From assembly GCF_047238105.1 (NCBI RefSeq), contig NZ_JBDFMD010000001.1:496001-560000 (forward strand): DNA of 64,000 nt, read 5' to 3'. The translations under genes and the position numbers were made by a program. Under the pieces are notes generated by a model. It had not been told where the DNA came from. It did no database searches and worked only from the letters and a program-made list of their open reading frames with translations. Origin of the DNA: Paenibacillus_D sp047238105 (GTDB lineage: Bacteria > Bacillota > Bacilli > Paenibacillales > Paenibacillaceae). This document shows positions 7,485 through 16,086 of the stretch, one piece after another; the first letter of the stretch is position 1; each line of letters starts with the position of its first letter.

Positions 7485-8615
7485 TTAACGCGAGCCAGCT
7501 GCCCGGGTGATAATCTCCACGACAAGGCGGGCTGTCTTCTCCAGATCGTCGACTTTGATCTGTTCCTTAGTCGTATGGATATGCTCGTATCCCACAGCCA
7601 GATTGACGGTCGGAATGCCAAAGCCATTGAAAATATTGGCGTCGCTGCCGCCTCCCGAATGAAACGTACGCGGTTGGCAGCCAATGGCAGTAATCGCCTC
7701 CGAGGCCAAGGCTACAACATGGTCCTCTTCCGTGAAATTGAACGCCGGATAGATAATCTCGCTTTCAAACTCCGCCTGTGCTCCATAATCGCTTGCGGCG
7801 CTCTCGAGCGCGCTCCGCATCGATTCCACCTGCTGATCCAACTTCTCCTGCACGATGCTGCGGGCTTCCGCGTCAAGCGTCACATGATCGCAGACGATAT
7901 TAGTCGCGCCGCCGCCCTCGAAACGTCCGATGTTCGCTGTCGTTTCTTTGTCGATCCTTCCGAGCGACATGCGCGAGATCGCTTTGGCTGCTACCTGGAT
8001 CGCACTGATGCCGTCCTCCGGGTTGACCCCGGCATGGGCCGACTTGCCGATCACCTTCATCGTAATCTTGGCTTGCGTGGGAGCCGCCACAGCGATATCG
8101 CCGATCGAACCATTGGAGTCTAGCGCAAATCCGAGCTCTGCATGCAATCGTGCCGGATCCATCGCCCGCGCGCCATACAATCCCGCTTCCTCTCCTGCCG
8201 TGATGACGAACTGAACCGGTCCATGCGGGATATTATTTTCTCGGATCACCGCGATTGCCTCCAACATCGCCGCGATACCGGCCTTATCGTCCGCCCCGAG
8301 GATCGTCGTACCGTCGCTGCGGATATAGCCATCCTTATCAAGCTGCGGCTTGATGCCTTTACCCGGCGTCACCGTATCCATATGCGATGTGAAGAAGATC
8401 GGTCTGCCCCCTTGTGCCCCGGCAGGCGCCAGCGTTGCGAACAGATTGCCGGCTCCGTGTCCGGTTACCGCCGCTGTATCATCTTCTTCCACCTCCAGCC
8501 CGAGGTCAGAAAACTGCTTGGTCAGCACCTGGCTGATCTCCTTCTCATCCCTTGTCTCGCTGTCAACCTGGACCAGCGCCATAAAATTCGCTATCAGCCG
8601 ATCTTTATTGATCAT
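7485..8615 (-). CDS. M20 family metallopeptidase, PepT-like (YqjE type)
   Basis: 376 residues, start at MINKDRL with GGAGG upstream; an ATG 11 codons earlier lacks one. Metal and active-site landmarks are FTSHMDTVTPG (His and Asp), ILGADDKAGIAAMLEA (bridging Asp), ITAGEEAGLYGA (catalytic Glu and ligand), LDSNGSIG and the C-terminal EHIHTTKEQI. The central dimerisation insert contains KSAHAGVNPEDGISA. This is the PepT-like subgroup annotated YqjE in Bacillus: probable zinc-dependent cytoplasmic tripeptidase or deacylase; substrate unknown. It converges on mciZ and is divergent from prli42. Confidence 0.88.
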   Translation of the reverse strand: MINKDRLIANFMALVQVDSETRDEKEISQVLTKQFSDLGLEVEEDDTAAVTGHGAGNLFATLAPAGAQGGRPIFFTSHMDTVTPGKGIKPQLDKDGYIRSDGTTILGADDKAGIAAMLEAIAVIRENNIPHGPVQFVITAGEEAGLYGARAMDPARLHAELGFALDSNGSIGDIAVAAPTQAKITMKVIGKSAHAGVNPEDGISAIQVAAKAISRMSLGRIDKETTANIGRFEGGGATNIVCDHVTLDAEARSIVQEKLDQQVESMRSALESAASDYGAQAEFESEIIYPAFNFTEEDHVVALASEAITAIGCQPRTFHSGGGSDANIFNGFGIPTVNLAVGYEHIHTTKEQIKVDDLEKTARLVVEIITRAAGSR

Positions 8616-8710
8616 AGACTTTCCTCCATCCCTACAGTTCGTATACAATAGTAACTAATAGAGTTCCTGTGAACCTCATTAGATAGAATTTGCCCGAAAG
8701 GAGCCTGATC

Positions 8711-8806
8711 ATGCAAAACAACAAATGGATCAAAGTGCTCGTCTACCTCATCATCGCTTCGATGCTGCTGTCCTCACTCGTGATGGGCATCGGCCTGCTC
8801 CTGTAA
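8711..8806 (+). CDS. prli42: Prli42-like stressosome-associated mini-protein
   Basis: 31-residue protein MQNNKWIKVLVYLIIASMLL followed by SSLVMGIGLLL: a short basic N-terminus, one membrane helix and no loop. AAAGGAG lies 7 bases before the ATG. This is the size and pattern of Prli42, the membrane miniprotein conserved in Firmicutes that in Listeria anchors the RsbR stressosome and is needed for oxidative-stress sensing. Its last 33 bases overlap the 3' end of the convergent lipB gene. Recognition rests on length, charge, helix pattern and the good ribosome binding site; whether a stressosome exists in this organism cannot be seen here. Confidence 0.72.
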   Translation: MQNNKWIKVLVYLIIASMLLSSLVMGIGLLL

Positions 8807-9487
8807 CGCGTCCGCCCGGACGCCGAAGATGCGGCAGAAATGCGGCAGCACCTCGTCTGCCGCTTGCCGGAGCGTCAGTTCCCGGCCGGTCAGTTCTGCC
8901 AGCGACGTAACGCCGTACTGCTGGATCCCGCATGGGACGATCCCTGCGAATCCGCTCTGAGCGAGACCCGCATGCAGATTAAGCGCGAATCCGTGGCTAG
9001 TTACAAACCCTCTCCGGTGTCGGCATTTATTGAATTTCACACCGATCGCTGCGATCTTCTCCTCGCCAACCCATACGCCTGTATACTCTTCCTTGCGTCC
9101 GCCCCGGATGCCGTAACCTTCCAGCCAATCGATGATCACCTGCTCCAGATCACGGAGATAAGCATGTAGATCCAACCCCACAGCATCCAGGTAGAGCAGC
9201 GGATAACCCACCAGTTGGCCGGGGCCGTGATAGGTGATGTCGCCACCGCGGTCGATCTGGAATACCGAGATCCCCCGTTCGGCGAGCTCGGTTTCCGACA
9301 GGAGGAGATGCTCGGGATGGCGCTGCGAACCGATCGTATAGGTCGGCGGATGCTGCACCAGCAGCAGCGACTCATCCTGGCTGCCGTTGTCGATCTCCCG
9401 CACCAGCCGCTTTTGCAGCTCCCAAGCCTCTGCATAGCCGATCATCGGGTAGTAGCGGGCGTCCAGCGCCCGTGCATTCTCTGTCAT
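8774..9487 (-). CDS. lipB: Octanoyltransferase LipB
   Basis: 237 residues. Transfers octanoyl from acyl carrier protein to lipoyl domains. Landmarks are HPPTYTIGSQRHPEHLL, the signature RGGDITYHGPGQLVGYPLL (about 79-97), the catalytic Lys in IAAIGVKFN, TSHGFALNL, and the catalytic Cys in GIVPCGI. It is 13 bases downstream of the E2 gene, so it is probably the last gene of the bkd operon and supplies octanoyl groups to the E2 lipoyl lysine. LipB is usual in Gram-negatives, whereas B. subtilis uses LipM/LipL; Paenibacillaceae commonly carry this type. The 3' end overlaps prli42. Confidence 0.92.
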   Translation of the reverse strand: MTENARALDARYYPMIGYAEAWELQKRLVREIDNGSQDESLLLVQHPPTYTIGSQRHPEHLLLSETELAERGISVFQIDRGGDITYHGPGQLVGYPLLYLDAVGLDLHAYLRDLEQVIIDWLEGYGIRGGRKEEYTGVWVGEEKIAAIGVKFNKCRHRRGFVTSHGFALNLHAGLAQSGFAGIVPCGIQQYGVTSLAELTGRELTLRQAADEVLPHFCRIFGVRADALQEQADAHHE

Positions 9488-9500
9488 GGTCTGTACCCTC

Positions 9501-10808
9501 TTAGTATAGTTTGGTCTCCAGGTTGTAGCTCTCCAGGTTCTCCTTCACCCGCTGCAGGAATCGTCCGCAGATGACACCGTCCAGGATCCGGTGGTCCAGC
9601 GACAGACAGATATTCGCCATGGACCGGACCGCAATCATATCGTTGATGACGACCGGCCGCTTGACGATCGATTCAAAGGACAGGATTGCCGCCTGCGGAT
9701 AATTGATGATCGGGTAAGAGAGGATTGATCCGAAAGAACCCGTATTGTTGACGGTAAATGTGCCGCCCTGCAGATCATTCAGAGTAATCTTGCCTTCCCG
9801 TGTTTTGCGAGCCAGATCATCGATATCTCGGGCAAGCCCGGCGATCGTCTTGTGGTCCGCGTTGCGGATTACCGGCGTCAGCAAAGCGTCCTCTGTGCCA
9901 ACCGCCAGAGAAATGTTGATGTCGCGTTTGACGATAATTTTGTCGACAGCCCAGACCGAGTTCATGATCGGATAGTCTTTGATCGCATTGACGACAGCCT
10001 TCATAACAAATGCCAGGTAGGTCAGATTGACACCCTCGCGCTTGACAAACTCATCCTTCATTTTATTGCGAAGCACGACGATATTGGTGACGTCGACTTC
10101 GATCGTCGTCCAGGCGTGCGGAATCTCGGTCACGCTCTGACGCATATTGCGGGCGATCGTGTTGCGGATCGGCGTTACATCGATGAAATATTCACCTCTG
10201 CGCCCGTCCTGCTTATGATCCGCCTCAACCTCGACCTCGGGCACGCGCGGCGGCTCTGTCAGGTGCAGGCCGGTCGTACGCAGCGCCATCTTGGGGTCAA
10301 TACTGACATCGGACGCGGATTCGCCTCGGCCGCTGCGCGGGCTGCTTTCGAGATAAGCCAACACGTCTTTGCGGGTGATACGCCCACCCAGCCCGGTGCC
10401 CTTCATCGCACTCAGCGGTACCTGATGCTCTGCAGCCAGCTTCTGAACAGCTGGCGAGTATCGGTGCCGCATCGACTGATCGGCTTCCTCTGACGGCAGC
10501 GGCTCGCTGCTAATCTCGGCGATGTCCCTCTCACCGGCGCTCGCTTGGTCGGATGCCGCTTCCCCTTCCGTTTCGATCAGACAGATGGGCGTGCCGACCT
10601 CCACCTTCTCGCCGTCCCCCACCAGAATCTTGACCAGCTTGCCCTTGACGGTCGAGGGCAATTCGGCGTTGACTTTGTCTGTGAGTACTTCACAGAGCGG
10701 CTCATACACATCGATCTCATCGCCAGGCTGCTTGAGCCATTTGTCGATCTGCGCCGAGACGAGCGATTCGGCGAGCTGCGGCATGACGATTTCCGTCAAC
10801 GATTTCAT
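9501..10808 (-). CDS. bkdB: Branched-chain 2-oxoacid dehydrogenase E2 (dihydrolipoamide acyltransferase)
   Basis: 435 residues, start MKSLTEIVMPQLAES with GGGAG 9 bases before it. One lipoyl domain (1-80; lipoyl Lys45 in LTDKVNAELPS), a flexible linker, a peripheral-subunit-binding domain RYSPAVQKLAAEHQVPLSAM (about 117-155) and a catalytic domain ending with SLDHRILDGVICGRFL (His and Asp of the acyltransfer site). It forms the core of the 2-oxoacid dehydrogenase complex. With E1 alpha, E1 beta and Lpd in one operon the most likely substrates are branched-chain 2-oxoacids, yielding precursors for iso/anteiso fatty acids. Confidence 0.9.
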   Translation of the reverse strand: MKSLTEIVMPQLAESLVSAQIDKWLKQPGDEIDVYEPLCEVLTDKVNAELPSTVKGKLVKILVGDGEKVEVGTPICLIETEGEAASDQASAGERDIAEISSEPLPSEEADQSMRHRYSPAVQKLAAEHQVPLSAMKGTGLGGRITRKDVLAYLESSPRSGRGESASDVSIDPKMALRTTGLHLTEPPRVPEVEVEADHKQDGRRGEYFIDVTPIRNTIARNMRQSVTEIPHAWTTIEVDVTNIVVLRNKMKDEFVKREGVNLTYLAFVMKAVVNAIKDYPIMNSVWAVDKIIVKRDINISLAVGTEDALLTPVIRNADHKTIAGLARDIDDLARKTREGKITLNDLQGGTFTVNNTGSFGSILSYPIINYPQAAILSFESIVKRPVVINDMIAVRSMANICLSLDHRILDGVICGRFLQRVKENLESYNLETKLY

Positions 10809-10876
10809 CTCATTCATCTCCCGTGCAGTGGCGGCTTGCAGCGCCGCCAAAAATAATCTAAACGTGTCAATACCGA

Positions 10877-11860
10877 CTAATACAAGGCCAGTTGGTGCAT
10901 GGCTTTCTTCACCTTATCCTTATTGAGCATATAGAACTTCTCGCCCGGCGGATTGATCGGCATCGCCGGCACATCCGGCGCACACAGGCGCATGATCGGC
11001 GCATCGAGCTCATAGAGCAGCTCTTCGGCGATGATGGCCGCGACTTCGGCGCCGACGCCCCCTGTCTTGTTATCCTCGTGGATGATCAGGACTTTACCGG
11101 TCTTGCGGACAGCCTCCAGAATCGCTTCTTTATCGAGCGGCTGCAACGTCCGCAAATCCAGCACCTGCGCCGATATGCCTTCCTTCTCCAGTTCGGCTGC
11201 AGCCTCCATCGTATAATGAAGCGGCAGGCTGTAGCCGATCACAGTCAGATCGTCGCCTTCGCGCAGCACATTGGCTTTGCCGATCGGCACCACATAATCG
11301 TCAGCCGGCACATCGCCGGTAACGAGCTTGTAGCATTTCTTGTGTTCAAAATAAAGGACCGGATCAGCGTCGCGCACAGCTGCTTTGAGTAGCCCCTTGG
11401 CATCGTAAGCCGAATATGGGGCCACGATCTTCAGACCCGGCGTGCCAAAAAACACCGATTCGGGACATTGGGAATGATAGAGACCGCCGAAGATACCGCC
11501 GCCGATCGGGGCACGGATGACCAGTGGACACGTCCAGTCATTGTTGGAGCGGTAGCGGATCTTGGCCGCCTCGCTAATAATCTGATTGGTGGCGGGAAAC
11601 ATGAAGTCCGAATACTGCATCTCGGCAATCGGCTTCATCCCGTACATAGCCGCTCCGATCGCCACGCCGGCGATCGCGGATTCGGCAAGCGGCGTATCCA
11701 TCACCCGAGTCTCGCCGAACTGCTCCAGCAGCCCCTTGGTCGTCGTGAAGACGCCGCCTTTGTAACCGACATCCTCGCCGAGTACGAATACATCCTCATC
11801 TCGCTCCATCTCTTCGGCCATGGCCAGTCGGATGGCATCGATATATTCCATCTGTGGCAT
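10877..11860 (-). CDS. bkdAB: Branched-chain 2-oxoacid dehydrogenase E1 beta
   Basis: 327 residues, standard for E1 beta. Contains VLGEDVGYKGGVFTTTKGLL, the thiamine-diphosphate Glu in YGMKPIAEMQYSDFMFPA (about 75-92), IRAPIGGGIFGGLYHSQCPE and the C-terminal transketolase domain (VLDLRTLQPLDKEAIL, IIHEDNKTGGVGAEVAAII). Pairs with E1 alpha to bind thiamine diphosphate and decarboxylate the 2-oxoacid. It starts 2 bases after the E1 alpha stop with AGGGAGAA 9 bases before ATG. The GGxxxxLYHSQ pattern fits the branched-chain rather than pyruvate enzyme. Confidence 0.93.
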   Translation of the reverse strand: MPQMEYIDAIRLAMAEEMERDEDVFVLGEDVGYKGGVFTTTKGLLEQFGETRVMDTPLAESAIAGVAIGAAMYGMKPIAEMQYSDFMFPATNQIISEAAKIRYRSNNDWTCPLVIRAPIGGGIFGGLYHSQCPESVFFGTPGLKIVAPYSAYDAKGLLKAAVRDADPVLYFEHKKCYKLVTGDVPADDYVVPIGKANVLREGDDLTVIGYSLPLHYTMEAAAELEKEGISAQVLDLRTLQPLDKEAILEAVRKTGKVLIIHEDNKTGGVGAEVAAIIAEELLYELDAPIMRLCAPDVPAMPINPPGEKFYMLNKDKVKKAMHQLALY

Positions 11861-11862
11861 GC

Positions 11863-12894
11863 TTATGTTCTCCCTTCTCCATCCTGATCGCCATACACAT
11901 GCAGCAAGATATCTTCAGGTGCCGGGAACGGTGCATTGTCGCCGTAAGCCGTTGCCTCGTCCACGAGTTCGCGAAGCTGCTTCAGCAGCGCCTGCTCCTG
12001 CTCCTCCGACCAGATTCCGCAAGAGATCATATACTGCTTGAACGCGGCGATTCCGTCCTTGCCCCGGTGCTCATCGACCTCTTCCTTTGTCCGGTACATC
12101 AGATCATTATCCGAGGTGGAGTGCGGTGAGATGCGGTACATGAGGGCTTCGACCAAGGTCGGGCCTTCGCCTGCAACCGCCCGCTCCCTTGCCTGCTTGA
12201 CGACTTCATAGACCGCCAGCACATCGTTGCCGTCCACTCGGACCCCGGGGAAGCCGTAGCCTGCCGCGCGATCGCTGATGCGTCCGCTGATCTGCTTATG
12301 CAGCGGCGTCGAGATGGCATACTGGTTATTCTCGCACATGAAGATGACGGGCAGCTTGTGCACACCCGCAAAATTGGCGCCTTCATGAAAATCCCCTTGA
12401 TTGCTGGAGCCCTCCCCAAACGTAACGAAGCTGACAAAATCCTGGCGCTTCATCTTCGCGGCCAGCGCGAGACCTACCGCATGAGGAACCTGAGTCGTCA
12501 CGGGCGAAGAGCCCGTAACGATCCGCAGCCGCTTGCTGCCGAAATGTCCGGGCATCTGGCGGCCGCCGCTGTTGGGATCCTCCGCTTTGGCAAACACGGA
12601 AAGCATCAGCTCGCGCATCGTCATGCCAACGGACAGCACAAAGCCATAATCCCGGTAATAGGGCAGGAAATAGTCCTGGTCGCGGTCAAGCGCGAAGGCT
12701 GCACCGACCTGTGCAGCCTCCTGACCGATGCCCGAGACATGGAAGTTGATCTTGCCGGCACGCTGCAGCAGCAAGCACCGCTCGTCAAACGTGCGGGCCA
12801 TCATCATTTTTGTATACATATCGATCGCCTGATCATCTGTCAGTCCAAGCTCATGATGTCTGGAGGTTTGTTTTACGGATCCGGATTGGGACAT
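11863..12894 (-). CDS. bkdAA: Branched-chain 2-oxoacid dehydrogenase E1 alpha
   Basis: 343 residues. Thiamine-diphosphate motif GEGSSNQGDFHEGANFAGVH (about 157-176) begins with the Gly-Glu-Gly-Ser of the GDG...NN fold and is followed by MCENNQYAIST. The phosphorylation-loop region RISPHSTSDN resembles E1 alpha of branched-chain complexes. AAAGGAGG precedes the ATG. It forms the alpha2beta2 E1 with the next gene. 158 bases separate it from lpdV upstream, with no convincing terminator; a TATAAT-like element in that gap lacks a good -35. Confidence 0.92.
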   Translation of the reverse strand: MSQSGSVKQTSRHHELGLTDDQAIDMYTKMMMARTFDERCLLLQRAGKINFHVSGIGQEAAQVGAAFALDRDQDYFLPYYRDYGFVLSVGMTMRELMLSVFAKAEDPNSGGRQMPGHFGSKRLRIVTGSSPVTTQVPHAVGLALAAKMKRQDFVSFVTFGEGSSNQGDFHEGANFAGVHKLPVIFMCENNQYAISTPLHKQISGRISDRAAGYGFPGVRVDGNDVLAVYEVVKQARERAVAGEGPTLVEALMYRISPHSTSDNDLMYRTKEEVDEHRGKDGIAAFKQYMISCGIWSEEQEQALLKQLRELVDEATAYGDNAPFPAPEDILLHVYGDQDGEGRT

Positions 12895-13052
12895 GCAAGC
12901 GTCCTCCTTTATAGCATTCTTATTGGTTACTGGTTATGATTATTACCAGGTACTAAGACTAGGTATTGCCCATTATAACCCTTCCCTTGCAAAAAAGATA
13001 CTCTACCAATCGCAATTAAAGATCCGTACCGGAGGAGCGTCTGGGATTGTAA

Positions 13053-14480
13053 TTAGAAGGCCAGCGACTGGCCATCCACAGCCATCATCGCTTCCCCCAG
13101 CGACTCCGATAAAGACGGGTGAGGCCTGATTGCCTGCGATGCCTCCCACGGCGTAGCGTCCAACAGCTGCGCCAGCGCCGCTTCCGAGATCATGTCGGTG
13201 GCACCGGGTCCGATGATATGTACGCCCAGCAGATCGCCTGTAGCCCGATCGGCGATGACCTTGACGAAGCCTTCCGTCTCCCCCCGAACCCAAGCTTTGC
13301 CGATGGCAGCAAAAGGCACCTTGCCAGTCTTCACTTCCAGACCAAGCTTTTTGACCTCGTATTCGGTATATCCGATGGAAGCAATCTCCGGTCTGCTGTA
13401 GATCGCTCTTGGGACGCGGTGATGCTCCAAAGGCTGGGGGGCCAGTCCGCAAATATGCTCGACTGCGATAATCGCTTCATGTGCTGCGGCATGCGCCAGC
13501 TGCAGTCCGCCATTGACATCGCCGACAGCATAAATATGCGGCTCAGAGGTCTGCATCATGCCGTTGACCGGTATGATGCCATCTTCGGAACGAACGTCGG
13601 TGTTCTCGAGTCCGATACCTGCCACTCTGGCCGCCCTGCCGACGGATACAAGCATCCGCTCGGCTTCCAGCTGTACGCGTCCACCTTCGGTATCGGCATA
13701 GATCGCTATGCCGCCATCCTCTGCGCGATAGGTGGATGGATCGATCGCTACCCCGGTCAATACCCGGACGCCCCGCCGCTGCAGCTGCTTGTCCGCCTCT
13801 GCCGATACTTCGCCGTCCTCGCCGGGCAGCAGTCGCGAGGCCGTCTCCACAAGCGTCACCTGGGCGCCGAAGTCGTTCATCATCGAAGCCCATTCCACAC
13901 CGATCACGCCGCCGCCGACGATGAGCAGCGATCGCGGCAACTCCGTCATCGCCAGCGCATCGTCACTGGTCATGACATAACGGCCGTCAGGCTCCAGCCC
14001 CTTCAATGTGCGGGGCTGCGACCCCGTTGCCAGGATCAGATTCCGGGACACGACGGTTTCCATCTCGCCGTCTGCCAGTTCGACTGCGAGCGAACCGCTG
14101 CGGGGCGAGAAGATCGATGGTCCGATTACTCTGCCCTTGCCCTGTACGACAAGAATATCATGCTTGCGCATCAACGATTGGAGACCCCGGTGAAGCTGGT
14201 CGACCGTCTGCTGCTTGCGCTCCAGCACTCGGGTATAGTCCAGTTCTATACGATCGGCCGGCACGCGGACGCCGAAAACCTCCGCTTGCTTAACCGTGTG
14301 ATATACTTCTGCGCTGCGAAGCAACGACTTGCTTGGAATACAGCCCTGATGCAGGCATGTTCCGCCGAGCTTGCCCGCTTCCACAACCGCTGTGCGCTTG
14401 CCCAGCTGCGCGGCGCGGATCGCCGCCGTATAGCCGGCTGGTCCGCCGCCCAATATAGCGATATCTACTTCAATTGTCAT
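13053..14480 (-). CDS. lpdV: Dihydrolipoamide dehydrogenase (E3)
   Basis: 475 residues. FAD motif IAILGGGPAGYTAAIRAAQLG near the N-terminus, redox pair GGTCLHQGCIPSK (about 41-53), NAD motif LLIVGGGVIGVEWASMMNDFG (about 182-202), IYAVGDVNG (about 310) and C-terminal active-site HIIGPGATDMISE/ RPHPSLSES (His and Glu base). Re-oxidises dihydrolipoyl groups on E2. First gene of the bkd operon; GGAGG 8 bases before ATG and a sigma-A-like promoter at 14.5 kb. In B. subtilis ptb, bcd and buk precede it; none is present here. Confidence 0.94.
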   Translation of the reverse strand: MTIEVDIAILGGGPAGYTAAIRAAQLGKRTAVVEAGKLGGTCLHQGCIPSKSLLRSAEVYHTVKQAEVFGVRVPADRIELDYTRVLERKQQTVDQLHRGLQSLMRKHDILVVQGKGRVIGPSIFSPRSGSLAVELADGEMETVVSRNLILATGSQPRTLKGLEPDGRYVMTSDDALAMTELPRSLLIVGGGVIGVEWASMMNDFGAQVTLVETASRLLPGEDGEVSAEADKQLQRRGVRVLTGVAIDPSTYRAEDGGIAIYADTEGGRVQLEAERMLVSVGRAARVAGIGLENTDVRSEDGIIPVNGMMQTSEPHIYAVGDVNGGLQLAHAAAHEAIIAVEHICGLAPQPLEHHRVPRAIYSRPEIASIGYTEYEVKKLGLEVKTGKVPFAAIGKAWVRGETEGFVKVIADRATGDLLGVHIIGPGATDMISEAALAQLLDATPWEASQAIRPHPSLSESLGEAMMAVDGQSLAF

Positions 14481-14520
14481 CCTTCACGCCTCCACTTTCA
14501 GCCTACTGCTGCACTCTCCT

Positions 14521-14549
14521 ATTGTACCTGTTTTCATTGTGGCAAGCAA
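14521..14549 (-). promoter_or_regulatory. Sigma-A-like promoter of the bkd-lipB operon
   Basis: TTGCTT (14544-14549) and TACAAT (14521-14526), minus strand, 17-base spacer, 41 bases before the lpdV start. The -10 matches 5 of 6 consensus bases and the -35 has the TTG core. Confidence 0.5.
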
Positions 14550-14642
14550 AAACGACTTCGTGCTAGCATTGGACATGCGATGGGCAGTCGGTTATTATAG
14601 TGCTAGGCTGCTAATCGGCAGTTTTGTTGAGGAGGAACGGAC

Positions 14643-14942
14643 ATGAGATTGATAATATCGCGTTTTATTGCGGTATTGCTGCTCGCCATTCCCGGTGTCG
14701 CGGCAACGTATGGTTTTTTGGCTATGAAGAATGCGATATTCGATTATTTCGCTGACTTTGGCAATGATCAGATGACGCCTGCATTCGGTTGGCTCAGATT
14801 CATAATTGGTGCTGTGCTCTTCCTGGCAGGTATTGCTTTTATCGGCGGCTGGATTTTCTTCCGGGACCGCAAGCGCAACTACCTCTCATCGCGTTTCAAG
14901 CCGAAACGCCCTCGCCCCCCGAGATCCGGTCCTTCTACTTGA
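14643..14942 (+). CDS. DUF2627 (YqzF-like) membrane protein
   Basis: 99 residues with two membrane helices (about 5-28 and 53-73) and a basic, proline-rich C-terminus (RFKPKRPRPPRSGPST). GAGGAGG lies 7 bases before the ATG. The length and arrangement fit DUF2627; the B. subtilis member YqzF is also encoded next to the bkd cluster. Function unknown. Divergent from the bkd operon. Confidence 0.75.
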   Translation: MRLIISRFIAVLLLAIPGVAATYGFLAMKNAIFDYFADFGNDQMTPAFGWLRFIIGAVLFLAGIAFIGGWIFFRDRKRNYLSSRFKPKRPRPPRSGPST

Positions 14943-14979
14943 CTGCAGCCATCTACCCATTAATCGCATCCCACGCACA

Positions 14980-15010
14980 AATGGATGGCTCCTAGGCGGA
15001 GCCATCCATT
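14980..15010. terminator. Terminator between the DUF2627 gene and the ABC transporter genes
   Basis: Perfect 12-base stem AATGGATGGCTC / GAGCCATCCATT with a 7-base loop, followed on the plus strand by ATTCTGCTTGTTC. Placed between convergent genes, so it may serve both. Confidence 0.75.
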
Positions 15011-15122
15011 ATTCTGCTTGTTCACTTAAGTAGTCTGTGGACTGGCCGCTCTCGCAGTTGTCTACAGTATACCTTACCTGGCGAAGACGTCAACGGGGTT
15101 CTTTTGTCTGGATTTGTCACGA

Positions 15123-16064
15123 TTATCCCTTCACTCCGCCGACCATCATCCCTTTAACAAAATACTTCTGCAGGAACGGATACACCATAATAATCGGCAC
15201 GCTGGCAACAATCGTCATCGTCGCCCGGATCGAGAGCGGGGTCACGGTATTGGCTGTCGTATTGCCCGCATTGGCAAAAGCATCTGTGGCCGTGCGGCTG
15301 GTCATGGAAGCATTGGAATTCTGCAGGATTTTCTGCAGCTCGTACTGCAGTGTGCTCAAATTAGGATACGATGAATTGTAGAGAAACACATCAAACCAGG
15401 AGTTCCACTGGAACACTGCTGTAAACAACGCTACCGTAGCAAGAACCGGAACGCACAGCGGGAGTACGATCCTCATGAAGGTTGTGAATTCTCCTGCTCC
15501 ATCGATCCGGGCAGACTCGATGATGCTCTCCGGCAAGCCGTCGATAAACGAACGGATGATGATCAGATTGAATACCCCGATCAAGCCGGGAATGATATAG
15601 ACGGAAAACGTACCGATCATGTTGAGCTCACGAATGAGCAGGTAGTTGGGAATCAATCCGCCATTAAAATACATCGTTAGAATAAATGCAATCGTAACAA
15701 ACCTGCGAAGCACATATTCCTGACGGCTCATCGTGTAAGCGACCATCGCCGAGCAGAACACCGTCAGTACTGTACCGATAACGCTGCGCAATACCGAGAT
15801 CATCGTGGCGTGCATCACACTGTTCTCCCTAAAGATATAGGCATAATTCTCCAGGGTGAATGCACGCGGCCAGACGGTAATGCCTCCCCGGATCGAATCC
15901 GTCGCTTGATTGAAGGAGACAGCCAAGGTGTTGATAAACGGATACAGCGTAATAATCATTAACAGGAACAGGAAGGTATAATTGCAAATGTCAAAGATAC
16001 GGTCCTCTCGCGAAGCATACCTGCGAAATGTTTTCTTTGGTTTGCCGGTTGCTGCAGCAGGCAT
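15123..16064 (-). CDS. Carbohydrate ABC transporter permease (LplC/YtcP type)
   Basis: 313 residues, six membrane helices. The EAA loop that contacts the ATPase is ESIIESARIDGAGEFTTFMR (about 182-201), followed by the C-terminal PFLQKYFVKGMMVGGVKG typical of the LplC/YtcP group. AAAGGAGG precedes the ATG. Second permease of a CUT1-type importer, 22 bases downstream of the other permease. No ATPase gene is nearby; such Paenibacillus systems generally use a shared MsmX-type ATPase encoded elsewhere. Substrate unknown, probably an oligosaccharide. Confidence 0.9.
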   Translation of the reverse strand: MPAAATGKPKKTFRRYASREDRIFDICNYTFLFLLMIITLYPFINTLAVSFNQATDSIRGGITVWPRAFTLENYAYIFRENSVMHATMISVLRSVIGTVLTVFCSAMVAYTMSRQEYVLRRFVTIAFILTMYFNGGLIPNYLLIRELNMIGTFSVYIIPGLIGVFNLIIIRSFIDGLPESIIESARIDGAGEFTTFMRIVLPLCVPVLATVALFTAVFQWNSWFDVFLYNSSYPNLSTLQYELQKILQNSNASMTSRTATDAFANAGNTTANTVTPLSIRATMTIVASVPIIMVYPFLQKYFVKGMMVGGVKG

Positions 16065-16086
16065 GGTGATGGCCTCCTTTCTCTAG

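Noticed and set aside
12961..13020. TATAAT element between lpdV and the E1 alpha gene as an internal promoter
   Set aside because: No -35 or TG extension at proper spacing.
13119..14600. 493-codon open frame on the plus strand opposite lpdV
   Set aside because: Opposes a complete Lpd with all motifs; low-complexity His/Arg/Gln-rich translation typical of an antisense shadow, and no ribosome binding site.
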